64,000 bases of DNA from Cyclobacteriaceae bacterium (lineage in GTDB: Bacteria; Bacteroidota; Bacteroidia; Cytophagales; Cyclobacteriaceae): positions 16,001 through 80,000 of the forward strand of contig JANQOR010000011.1 of assembly GCA_028285685.1 (NCBI GenBank), given 5' to 3'. Every line of letters begins with the position of its first letter. Positions within the stretch are counted from its first letter, which is position 1. This document shows, piece by piece, positions 26,274-34,357 of this stretch. The position numbers were made by a program, and so were the translations under genes. Under the pieces are notes generated by a model that did no database searches, was not told the origin of the DNA, and worked only from the letters and a program-made list of their open reading frames with translations.

Positions 26274-26795
26274 ATGGAAATGGTTTACGATCTTTTAAAA
26301 ATCACCTTGCCAGCGGTAATTGTTTTATACGTTGCCTACTTGCTCGTAAGATCATTTTTGCAAAAACAACTGGATGAGATTGCTTTTGGGATCAAACAGA
26401 AATCTCAGGAGACTGTGATCCCAATCAGGCTGCAAGCCTACGAAAGAGTAATTCTCCTACTAGAGCGGATCACGCCTAGCAACTTGCTTTCAAGACTTGG
26501 AAACGCTGACTATTCCGCTGAGGAATTTCAACAGATCTTAATTCATGAAATCCGTAATGAGGTGAATCATAACCTTTCTCAACAGCTATATATGTCGGAG
26601 AGCGCCTGGACTTACGTAATGACGGCTGTTGAACAGACCATTTCTCTAATCAATTCTTCGACTACTGGATTAGATAGCAAGGCCAAAGGCCTTGACTTAG
26701 CGCGGGCTGTCCTTGAAAATGGAGCCGCTGAAGAAATGGACACACCTAAGCAAGCAATAAAGTTCATCAAAGAAGAGATTCAGGAAATTTTCTAG
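26274..26795 (+). CDS. Conserved hypothetical protein with N-terminal membrane helix
   Basis: 173 residues. One hydrophobic helix lies near residues 9-30 (ITLPAVIVLYVAYLLVRSFL), followed by a helical cytoplasmic domain with QETVIPIRLQAYERVILLLERITP and EFQQILIHEIRNEVNHNLSQQLYMS. I recognise the pattern as a Bacteroidota-specific family (possibly the one called DUF7935, from memory) but know no function. It is divergent from the IscA-like gene through a compact promoter and stands about 100 nt before the next gene. Confidence 0.75.
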   Translation: MEMVYDLLKITLPAVIVLYVAYLLVRSFLQKQLDEIAFGIKQKSQETVIPIRLQAYERVILLLERITPSNLLSRLGNADYSAEEFQQILIHEIRNEVNHNLSQQLYMSESAWTYVMTAVEQTISLINSSTTGLDSKAKGLDLARAVLENGAAEEMDTPKQAIKFIKEEIQEIF

Positions 26796-26897
26796 TATTA
26801 GGACAAATGCGATGGAAATCAAAATCCTTAAGCATTGGAATGAGTCGATTAAGTTGTTTAAGATATATTGCACGGAATAGCAACACCTGATTAACCT

Positions 26898-27572
26898 ATG
26901 TCATCAAAAAAAGCACTGATCGTCGGAGCAACAGGGCTCGTCGGCAAAGCGTTGGTAAGGCATCTTCTTGAAAAAGATTCCTATGAGGAAATAGTGATCC
27001 TTACGAGACGTGAGTTGGCAATAAAAGACAACCGACTCAAAATTGTGATGATTGACCATTTTGATAAGCTATCGGAATTCAAGGATCAAATGAACGTCCA
27101 GGATATCTACTGCACGATCGGCACCACCCGCAAAAAAGCAGGTTCGAAGGAGAACTTTCTCAAAATTGACTATGAGTATCCAATCGAGCTGGCAAAGCTG
27201 ACAATGGATCAGCCAAATTTTCAGCAATTTTTGATGGTTACTTCTCTAGGCGCAGATCCAGAATCACCGCTTTTTTACAATGAAACAAAAGGTAAATTGG
27301 AAGAGGCACTCATAGCTCTTGACATGAGATCGCTGAGCATCTTCCAACCGTCACTCCTGTTGGGATATCGTGATGAATTCAGATTAATGGAGGAAATTGG
27401 TAAATTCTTCAGCGCACTGCTCTCCTTCTTCGTTGTGGGATCGAAGAAGAGGTTATGGTCTATTAGAGGAGACGAAGTTGCAGAATCCATGTATTTGGTT
27501 TCGAAGAAAAATGAACCGGGGGTCAAACGCTACAAACCCAACGATATGTTGAAAATGATCTATACATGGTAG
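26898..27572 (+). CDS. NAD(P)-binding SDR-like protein (atypical, NmrA/HTATIP2-like)
   Basis: 224 residues. The Rossmann start KALIVGATGLVGKALVRHLLE has the GxTGxxG fingerprint of atypical SDRs, followed by VILTRRE and DIYCTIGTTRKKAGSKENFLKIDYEYPIELAK. The active-site tyrosine is not in a standard YxxxK (MVTSLGADPESPLFYNETKGKLEEAL has Y-x3-K spacing in FYNETKG). It resembles TIP30/HTATIP2-type oxidoreductases of unknown substrate. The last 7 nt overlap the dtd start. Confidence 0.85.
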   Translation: MSSKKALIVGATGLVGKALVRHLLEKDSYEEIVILTRRELAIKDNRLKIVMIDHFDKLSEFKDQMNVQDIYCTIGTTRKKAGSKENFLKIDYEYPIELAKLTMDQPNFQQFLMVTSLGADPESPLFYNETKGKLEEALIALDMRSLSIFQPSLLLGYRDEFRLMEEIGKFFSALLSFFVVGSKKRLWSIRGDEVAESMYLVSKKNEPGVKRYKPNDMLKMIYTW

Positions 27573-28018
27573 CTGTCATCCAGCGCGTTTCATCAGCTTC
27601 CGTTTCAATCAACAAGTCTCTAAAATCTGAAATTGCAAATGGTCTGCTCATTCTTGTCGGAATCGAAGATGCCGATGATCAATCAGATATAGATTGGCTC
27701 TCAAAAAAAGTCTCGAACTTAAGGATTTTTGCTGATGAACACGGTGTCATGAATAAAAGCGTATTGGATGTTGATGGAGAGGTTTTGGTCGTCAGCCAAT
27801 TCACTCTACACGCAAGTACGAAAAAAGGAAATCGACCATCTTACATTAAGGCTGCAAAACCAGATATTGCCATTCCTTTGTATAATTCTTTCGTAGAAGG
27901 CATTCAAAACGAAATTTCAAAAGAAGTGGCAACTGGCGAGTTCGGTGCTGATATGCAAATTTCACTGATCAATGATGGACCCGTCACTATTCTTATCGAT
28001 ACAAAGAATAGGCAATAG
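27566..28018 (+). CDS. dtd: D-aminoacyl-tRNA deacylase
   Basis: 150 residues, the normal DTD length. It hydrolyses D-amino acids (and mischarged glycine) from tRNA. The signature VSQFTLHASTKKGNRPSY and the C-terminal Gly-cisPro motif in NDGPVTI are both intact; the N-terminal VIQRVSSASV is typical. Translation is coupled to the upstream SDR gene by a 7-nt overlap. Confidence 0.95.
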   Translation: MVAVIQRVSSASVSINKSLKSEIANGLLILVGIEDADDQSDIDWLSKKVSNLRIFADEHGVMNKSVLDVDGEVLVVSQFTLHASTKKGNRPSYIKAAKPDIAIPLYNSFVEGIQNEISKEVATGEFGADMQISLINDGPVTILIDTKNRQ

Positions 28019-28195
28019 GACCAATCGAATCAATCCCATAAATCACAGGTTCGAATCAATCTCCAAATCAAACCAATCTCTAAATCGAACAAATCTCTTA
28101 ATCTTCCAGTCCAATAAAGTTATCTTTGCGCCTCATTTTCAAGCATAATTGAGAATCTGTAGAAAGCTAATGGCTAATTGCCAACAGCAAACCCT
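28019..28195 (+). promoter_or_regulatory. lepA leader with -7 element and decayed AATCT repeats
   Basis: The 177-nt gap holds several imperfect AAATCnA / AATCTCT units at about 28040-28105, then TATCTTTGCG at 28121-28130, an exact TAnnTTTG match. Transcription would start near 28132 and give a leader of about 64 nt for lepA. No TTG is seen at the usual -33 distance. Confidence 0.5.
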
Positions 28196-29983
28196 ATGAA
28201 GAACATAAGAAATTTCTGTATCATCGCCCACATTGATCATGGGAAGAGCACCTTGGCTGATCGCCTTTTGGAAAGCACTAAGACAGTATCATCCAGAGAC
28301 ATGCAAGCACAATTGCTCGATGATATGGACTTGGAAAGAGAGCGGGGAATTACGATCAAGAGTCACGCCATCCAGATGGATTATAACCGGGGAGGAGAGG
28401 ACTATACGCTCAACTTGATTGATACTCCCGGACACGTTGACTTTTCATATGAAGTGTCAAGATCAATCGCCGCTTGTGAAGGAGCATTGTTAGTAGTCGA
28501 TGCCTCACAGGGAATCGAAGCACAGACAATTTCCAACCTATACCTGGCACTTGAGCATGACCTGGAAGTAATCCCTGTATTAAATAAGATTGATCTTCCA
28601 GGCGCTATGCCTGATGAAGTTTCAGATCAGATCATCGATTTGATTGGCTGTGAAAAAGAAGACATTATTCACGCTAGTGCCAAAGAAGGCATCGGAGTTG
28701 ATGATATCCTTGAGGCTATTGTGGAAAAGGTCCCATCTCCCAGCGGAAATCCAGATGAGCCGTTACAGGCTATGATCTTCGATTCCGTCTTCAACCCGTA
28801 CCGAGGTATTGAAGTTTTTTTTCGGGTCTTTAACGGAAGTTTGAACCGCGGAGATAAGGTGAAATTCGTAAATACGGGCAAGACCTACGATGCAGATGAG
28901 ATTGGGGTTTTAAAGCTGCAGCATGACTCAAGAAAAACGGTTTCTGCAGGCAATGTGGGCTATCTTATTTCGGGAATAAAGGTAGCCAAGGAAGTCAAAG
29001 TTGGAGACACGATTACGCATGTACACAATCCGACAGATAAGGAAGTGAAGGGCTTTGAGGACGTAAAACCGATGGTTTTTGCAGGGATCTACCCCGTTGA
29101 CACAAGCGAGTTTGAAGAACTTCGAGCGTCGATGGAAAAGCTTCAGCTAAATGATGCGGCACTCATCTGGGAACCGGAAACTTCAATGGCATTGGGATTT
29201 GGTTTTAGATGTGGATTCCTTGGAATGCTTCACATGGAAATTGTACAAGAGCGTCTGGAGCGGGAGTTCGGGATGACTGTTATCACAACAGTGCCTTCGG
29301 TTCAGTTTCATGCCATCGAAAATAGCGGCAATGTGGTTGAGGTTAGCGCACCATCAGAGTTACCAGAACCCACATTCATCGACCACATTGAAGAACCCTA
29401 CATAAGAGCGCAAATCATATCTAAGGCGGAGTACATCGGACCTATCATTGCGCTGTGTGTGGATAAAAGAGGGGAGATAAAAAATCAAGTTTACCTCACC
29501 TCAGACCGGGTGGAGTTGAGCTTCGAGCTGCCACTAGCAGAGATCGTGTTCGACTTTTTTGATAAACTCAAGACAATATCCCGGGGATACGCCTCCTTAG
29601 ATTATGAGTTGATTGGCTATCGTCAGTCTAATATGGTGAAGCTTGATATTATGCTGAACGGGGATAAGGTAGATGCTTTGTCAGCGATTGTCCATAAAGA
29701 TAAGGCGTATGAATGGGGTAAGCGGCTATGTGAAAAATTACGGGAGTTGATTCCGAGGCAGATGTTTGAAATAGCGGTTCAAGCAGCGATAGGAACTAAA
29801 ATAATTGCTCGCGAAACGGTTAGAGCAATGAGGAAGAATGTACTAGCAAAGTGCTACGGAGGGGATATCACAAGGAAGCGAAAATTGTTAGAGAAGCAGA
29901 AAAAAGGAAAGAAAAGAATGAGGCAAGTGGGCAATGTGGAGATTCCGCAGGAAGCTTTCATGGCTGTGCTTAAACTAGACTGA
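28196..29983 (+). CDS. lepA: Elongation factor 4 (LepA), ribosome-associated GTPase
   Basis: 595 residues from the ATG at 28196 ([19 protein letters not shown]), the usual length; a TTG six codons upstream is rejected. G motifs: AHIDHGKST (G1), DTPGH (G3), NKID (G4). The effector segment [14 protein letters not shown] and the C-terminal LepA-specific domain ([27 protein letters not shown]) are both present. It acts on ribosomes during initiation or under stress; its exact role is debated. Confidence 0.97.
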   Translation: MKNIRNFCIIAHIDHGKSTLADRLLESTKTVSSRDMQAQLLDDMDLERERGITIKSHAIQMDYNRGGEDYTLNLIDTPGHVDFSYEVSRSIAACEGALLVVDASQGIEAQTISNLYLALEHDLEVIPVLNKIDLPGAMPDEVSDQIIDLIGCEKEDIIHASAKEGIGVDDILEAIVEKVPSPSGNPDEPLQAMIFDSVFNPYRGIEVFFRVFNGSLNRGDKVKFVNTGKTYDADEIGVLKLQHDSRKTVSAGNVGYLISGIKVAKEVKVGDTITHVHNPTDKEVKGFEDVKPMVFAGIYPVDTSEFEELRASMEKLQLNDAALIWEPETSMALGFGFRCGFLGMLHMEIVQERLEREFGMTVITTVPSVQFHAIENSGNVVEVSAPSELPEPTFIDHIEEPYIRAQIISKAEYIGPIIALCVDKRGEIKNQVYLTSDRVELSFELPLAEIVFDFFDKLKTISRGYASLDYELIGYRQSNMVKLDIMLNGDKVDALSAIVHKDKAYEWGKRLCEKLRELIPRQMFEIAVQAAIGTKIIARETVRAMRKNVLAKCYGGDITRKRKLLEKQKKGKKRMRQVGNVEIPQEAFMAVLKLD

Positions 29984-30035
29984 TGGCTTGATTTGAAGTC
30001 TCAAATGAAAAACGTCGCGTACCATTGCAAATTGG

Positions 30036-30062
30036 AAATCTAAAATCTTATAAATCTAAAAT
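30036..30062 (+). repeat. Direct repeat AAATCTAAAAT upstream of folD
   Basis: An 11-nt sequence occurs twice, exactly, at 30036-30046 and 30052-30062, a 16-nt period, ending 8 nt before the folD ATG. It resembles the AATCT-rich stretch before lepA and may be remnant short-repeat DNA. Confidence 0.4.
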
Positions 30063-30070
30063 TCTGTAGA

Positions 30071-30943
30071 ATGCCAATAGTTATTGACGGACGTAAGATC
30101 TCAGAAGATATTAAGGCAGAAATAGCCCAAGAAGTTAATGCTCTGAAAAATGACGGCAAGAGGGTTCCTCATTTGGCCATTATTATTGTTGGTGATGATG
30201 CTCCTAGCCATACCTATGTGAAGGGTAAAATCAATGCGTGTAAAACTGTAGGATTTGAATATACCCTGCTTCACTTCGCAGATTCGATATCAGAAGAAAA
30301 GCTTGCTAAGCATATCACAAAACTGAATGAGGATGATGATATTGATGGTTTCATCGTTCAGATTCCATTACCAGATCACATTTCGGTTGAGCGTGTGAAT
30401 GAAATGATTTCTCCTGCGAAAGATGTGGACGGCTTCACCAATCAGAACTTTGGTAGCATAACTTCTACACATCATCTCTTACTCCCTGCTACCCCTTTTG
30501 GGATAATGGAACTTTTGAATAGATATGAGATTGAAACGAAGGGAAAGGAATGTGTCGTTGTTGGGGCGAGTAGACTGGTTGGGGCTCCAGTTAGTCTAAT
30601 GATGCTACAAGATGGGTTGGCCACTGTTACGGTCTGCCATGAGCATACCGTAGATCTTACGAAACACACTCGTCAGGCTGATATTCTGATTGTTGCTGTG
30701 GGAAAACCCAATTTGATTACGAAGGAAATGGTGAAGGAGAATGTAGTAATTATCGACGTTGGTACCACGAGGGTGGAAGATGAAACTAAGAAATCAGGCT
30801 TCAGGCTTTCCGGTGATGTAGATTACGAAAATGTGGCGCCTCTCACCAGTCATATTACACCTGTGCCTGGAGGTGTTGGTCCAATGACTATTGCATCCCT
30901 TCTTTTAAATACTCTGAAGGCGTATGAAGCGAGAAAGATCTGA
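30071..30943 (+). CDS. folD: Methylenetetrahydrofolate dehydrogenase / cyclohydrolase
   Basis: 290 residues. It interconverts 5,10-methylene-THF and 10-formyl-THF for one-carbon metabolism. Family motifs: YVKGKINACKTVGF (with the catalytic lysine region YxxxK), GFIVQIPLPDHI, DVDGF, VVVGASRLVGAPVSLMML (NADP site) and the C-terminal TPVPGGVGPMT. The last 20 nt overlap queE. folB is 5 kb upstream, but there is no shared operon. Confidence 0.96.
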   Translation: MPIVIDGRKISEDIKAEIAQEVNALKNDGKRVPHLAIIIVGDDAPSHTYVKGKINACKTVGFEYTLLHFADSISEEKLAKHITKLNEDDDIDGFIVQIPLPDHISVERVNEMISPAKDVDGFTNQNFGSITSTHHLLLPATPFGIMELLNRYEIETKGKECVVVGASRLVGAPVSLMMLQDGLATVTVCHEHTVDLTKHTRQADILIVAVGKPNLITKEMVKENVVIIDVGTTRVEDETKKSGFRLSGDVDYENVAPLTSHITPVPGGVGPMTIASLLLNTLKAYEARKI

Positions 30944-31544
30944 CCCGTCCTTTCTCCCCGTGATGGAATCTTTTCACACCATCCAGGGTGAGGGTTATCA
31001 TACAGGAAAGTCTGCTTTTTTTTTAAGACTTGGCGGTTGTGATGTAGGATGCCATTGGTGCGATGTGAAGGAATCATGGGATGCATCTCAATTTGATTGG
31101 GTTTCAGTGAAGCAGTTAGCAGATGATGCGAAGGAGTCGGGAGCTGAAATCGCTGTAATTACGGGCGGTGAGCCTCTAATGTACGATCTTTCGGAGCTTA
31201 CATTTGAGATCAGCAAGAGGGGAATGCAAAACAACATTGAAACTTCCGGAGCATACAATTTGACTGGTACCTGGGATTGGATTTGCTTTTCGCCGAAAAA
31301 ATTCAAAAAACCAAGGGAGGAGTTTTATTCAGAGTCTGATGAACTTAAAGTGATCGTCTACAACCGATCTGACTTAAAATGGGCCAAAGAGCACGCTGAG
31401 AAAGTGAATTCCAAATCAAAGTTATTCCTGCAACCCGAGTGGTCGAAATCAGATGAGATGTCACCTCTCATAGTAGAATTTGTGAAAAAAAATCCTAGGT
31501 GGCAAATTTCACTTCAAACGCACAAATACCTCAACATTCCGTAG
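30924..31544 (+). CDS. queE: 7-carboxy-7-deazaguanine synthase (radical SAM)
   Basis: 206 residues. The radical SAM cluster motif is C39-x3-C43-x2-C46 in GGCDVGCHWCDVKESWD; SFHTIQGEG upstream and TGGEPLM downstream are QueE hallmarks. It converts carboxy-tetrahydropterin to CDG in queuosine/preQ0 synthesis. It overlaps folD by 20 nt, so the two are co-translated, although other queuosine genes are not in the window. Confidence 0.93.
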   Translation: MKRERSDPSFLPVMESFHTIQGEGYHTGKSAFFLRLGGCDVGCHWCDVKESWDASQFDWVSVKQLADDAKESGAEIAVITGGEPLMYDLSELTFEISKRGMQNNIETSGAYNLTGTWDWICFSPKKFKKPREEFYSESDELKVIVYNRSDLKWAKEHAEKVNSKSKLFLQPEWSKSDEMSPLIVEFVKKNPRWQISLQTHKYLNIP

Positions 31545-31567
31545 TTTCTTCTTAGACTTGCTTTAGC

Positions 31568-32158
31568 ATGAAAACAAAAATTGATCCTCAACTTTTGATT
31601 GCTATTGGAGTTTTAATCGCCAGCTTCTCGGCTCTGTTTGTTTACATGAGACAAGCGCAAATAATGAATGACCAAACAGAAATTCTTTTGCAGCAGAGTA
31701 AAGCTAATGCTTGGCCTCACATTGACATAAGTGTCAATACCTCTACTCAGAATGACTCGATAGTATCCTTTCAGATTTTGGTCATCAATAAGGGAACTGG
31801 ACCCGCGATTGTTAACAATGTTCGACTTTCAATTGATGGCATTCCCGCAAGAAGTTGGGAGGACTTCTTTGACAAAGCCAAGAAGCCAGACTCAATAGAA
31901 ACGAGCTGGTCAGCCTCTAGCATTAGCAATTCGGTACTTTCGGCAAATGAAACCATTCTGATTTTTTCACCGCAGAATCAGGAACTACGAACTTGGATTT
32001 TCGATAATTCATCAAAAATTAAATTAGAGATATGTTATCGTTCCGTTTTTGATGACTACTGGATGGTTGAGCGTGAAGGATTTTCAGGAATGGAGCAAAG
32101 TTCGGCAAGAAGTTTGCATGAGTGTTCGTTATCAGAAGACGAACTTTTTGTAAATTGA
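31568..32158 (+). CDS. Hypothetical membrane-anchored protein
   Basis: 196 residues, not recognised. One hydrophobic helix spans about residues 8-27 (QLLIAIGVLIASFSALFVYM), followed by a short coiled segment and a predicted beta-sandwich-like domain (SFQILVINKGTGPAIVNNVRLSIDG) that looks Ig-like or arrestin-like. With a positively charged N-terminus the globular part may lie outside the cytoplasm. It starts 23 nt after queE and is followed 8 nt later by the OmpA-family gene. Confidence 0.65.
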   Translation: MKTKIDPQLLIAIGVLIASFSALFVYMRQAQIMNDQTEILLQQSKANAWPHIDISVNTSTQNDSIVSFQILVINKGTGPAIVNNVRLSIDGIPARSWEDFFDKAKKPDSIETSWSASSISNSVLSANETILIFSPQNQELRTWIFDNSSKIKLEICYRSVFDDYWMVEREGFSGMEQSSARSLHECSLSEDELFVN

Positions 32159-32166
32159 TTAACACC

Positions 32167-34107
32167 ATGGTAGGTGCTGGGATGTTCAAAAGTAACAGTA
32201 GAATATCGATTGCTTTATTGACATTTTGTCTGATTGGATTTGTCCGACTCGCTCCCGCTCAAAAACTTTCAACAACAAATAAAAAAGCATTAAAAGCTTA
32301 CGAAAAAGGTCAATCGAAATCGAAAGAAAGGGATTTTGAGTCAGCCTTGACTTTCTTTGCCGCGGCTCTTAAACACGATCCAAATTTCTTTGAAGCATAC
32401 CTTAGAAGAGGGAGTTTGTACAATGCGATGGGCAAGGAAGATTCGGTTTATTCAAACCTAGCTGCTTACTTAGAGCTCACTTCCTTACCCAACCCCAGCA
32501 TACTAAATCGAATGGCAACCATGGCCTTCGAACGTGGTGATTACATCAGATCGCGAAAATATATTGATCAGCTTTTCGTTATCGTGCCAGAGGCGCAGGA
32601 GCAAAGGGAAATGAACCTGTTGGAGAGAAGCCTGGACTTTGCACAAGAACAGATCGTTAAGAGGTCAGAAGTGAAAATCCAACAACTTCCCGCGGAAGTT
32701 AACAGGTTTCCTTTGCAATACCTTCCTACAATTACGATCGACAACTCTACTCTTGTTTTCACAAAGCGCGATTATCTGGAAGGAGATGAAGATATTGTTG
32801 TAAGCTATTTTGTGAACAATACATGGACAGAAGCACGATCTATTTCCCCTCAGATTAACTCGTCCCTTAATGAAGGGGCTTGTACGATCTCAGCTGATGG
32901 AAAGGTGATGATTTTCACATCATGCGATAAGAGAGATTCTTTTGGAAGCTGCGATTTATATATCACTAGAAAAACCGGAGACAACTGGTCAAAACCAAAG
33001 AACCTTGGGAAACCGGTAAACACTCAATATTGGGAATCTCAACCATCCCTTTCAGCGGATGGCAAGACGATATACTTCTCGTCCAATAGGCCAGGTGGAA
33101 ATGGAGGAAGAGATTTATGGGTATCCAGCTATTTAGAAAATGGATGGTCCAAGCCCAAAAATCTTGGAGATGCCATCAATTCCTTCAGAGATGAAACAAC
33201 TCCATTCATACATCCAAATGGAGAAACCATATATTTTTCATCTAACGGCTTCATTGGAATGGGAGGCTTTGATTTGGTGAGATCTAACCTGATAGATTCT
33301 TTGTGGACTGCTCCGGAGAATCTTGGGTTCCCTATCAACTCGCATCATGACGAAGTGGCCTTGTTAATCGGCGGTGATGGAAAAACGGCCTACTTCGCCA
33401 AGGAGACACAGCGAGATCAGAGAATCGTTGATAGTAAGATCGTGAGCTTCGCTTTACCAGTAGAGTTTCGCGCCAAACCGGCGACATATATTGTTGGCAG
33501 AACCCTTGACAATAAGACAGGTGACCCAATCAAGGCGAAGATCGAGATTGTTGACCTTTCAAAAAATCTCTTTTTATATCAAGGCGAATCTGATCCTGTA
33601 ACGGGAAAATACACCATGGTCCTTCCCTCAGATAAGGATCTGGCCTGCTACGTAAAGAAAAAAGGCTACCTGTTTTATGAAAGTAATTTTTATACAACAT
33701 CAAATAGTGTGGCAGCTCCAGACACAGTTGATATAAGACTTAGGCCGATTGCAGTGAATGAATCACTAGTTCTTCAAAACATTTATTTTGAGTTGAATTC
33801 GTACGAGTTGAACGAAAAGTCGCTATCAGAGCTGACTAATATTGTTGAGATCCTTACTGAAAATCCTGGCATTATCGTTGAAATAAGTGGCCATACCGAC
33901 AACTCTGGTGCGGTGTCCTACAACCAAACGCTTTCGGAAAAAAGAGCTGGGCAAGTCCATATGGAAATAGTGAAACGTGGGATTGAAAAATCCAGACTTT
34001 CTTTCAAAGGCTTTGGCGATCAATTTCCGATTAAACCCAATGATTCAGAGGAAGGTCGAAAATCCAACCGTCGAATAGAATTTCGGGTCTTACGGATAAT
34101 ACCCTAA
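32167..34107 (+). CDS. TPR / beta-propeller / CRD / OmpA-domain protein, PorE-like architecture
   Basis: About 646 residues from the ATG at 32167 (ATG at 32182 equally possible). A signal peptide (ISIALLTFCLIGFVRLAPAQ) is followed by TPR helices (about 40-150), PD40-like propeller repeats (GKTIYFSSNRPGGNGGRDLWV; GETIYFSSNGFIGMGGFDLV), a carboxypeptidase-regulatory-like domain (YIVGRTLDNKTGDPIKAKIEI) and an OmpA C-terminal peptidoglycan-binding domain (SGHTDNSGAVSYNQTLSEKRA ... NRRIEF). This is the domain order described for the T9SS component PorE, but no lipobox is seen and Cytophagales have many paralogues, so the T9SS role is inference. Confidence 0.85.
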   Translation: MVGAGMFKSNSRISIALLTFCLIGFVRLAPAQKLSTTNKKALKAYEKGQSKSKERDFESALTFFAAALKHDPNFFEAYLRRGSLYNAMGKEDSVYSNLAAYLELTSLPNPSILNRMATMAFERGDYIRSRKYIDQLFVIVPEAQEQREMNLLERSLDFAQEQIVKRSEVKIQQLPAEVNRFPLQYLPTITIDNSTLVFTKRDYLEGDEDIVVSYFVNNTWTEARSISPQINSSLNEGACTISADGKVMIFTSCDKRDSFGSCDLYITRKTGDNWSKPKNLGKPVNTQYWESQPSLSADGKTIYFSSNRPGGNGGRDLWVSSYLENGWSKPKNLGDAINSFRDETTPFIHPNGETIYFSSNGFIGMGGFDLVRSNLIDSLWTAPENLGFPINSHHDEVALLIGGDGKTAYFAKETQRDQRIVDSKIVSFALPVEFRAKPATYIVGRTLDNKTGDPIKAKIEIVDLSKNLFLYQGESDPVTGKYTMVLPSDKDLACYVKKKGYLFYESNFYTTSNSVAAPDTVDIRLRPIAVNESLVLQNIYFELNSYELNEKSLSELTNIVEILTENPGIIVEISGHTDNSGAVSYNQTLSEKRAGQVHMEIVKRGIEKSRLSFKGFGDQFPIKPNDSEEGRKSNRRIEFRVLRIIP

Positions 34108-34357
34108 ATGGTTACTTTTTGAGATCATTTTTTTGCTTTTTGACGTAACGGAATAAAATCCAAGTAAAACTTTTAGGAGGCAATGATAATTTGGAACAAT
34201 TGTACATTCTAAAGAATATTCCTAACTAAAATGCGCCTATTGCAAACTTAGGCATTCGCTCCTTGGATTTTTGAGAGTTTCCATTTTGTTAAGAAATCTT
34301 AAAAAAAGTAATATATTTCGGGTCCAAAATTTATTGTTTAACATTTAACTAGTAAGT
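34108..34357 (+). promoter_or_regulatory. Intergenic region with candidate promoter for the first SusCD locus
   Basis: 250 AT-rich nt without a gene. TTG at 34286-34288, a 23-nt spacer and TATATTTC at 34312-34319 (one mismatch to TAnnTTTG) form a plausible promoter, giving a leader of about 35 nt. A short imperfect dyad GCCTA/TAGGC lies near 34235-34253. No anti-sigma, HTCS or other regulator gene is adjacent. Confidence 0.4.

Noticed and set aside
29991-30006. Hairpin ATTTGA-AGTC-TCAAAT after lepA as a terminator
   Set aside because: The stem is only 6 bp of A/T-rich pairs and is followed by GAAAAA, with no T-run on the plus strand.
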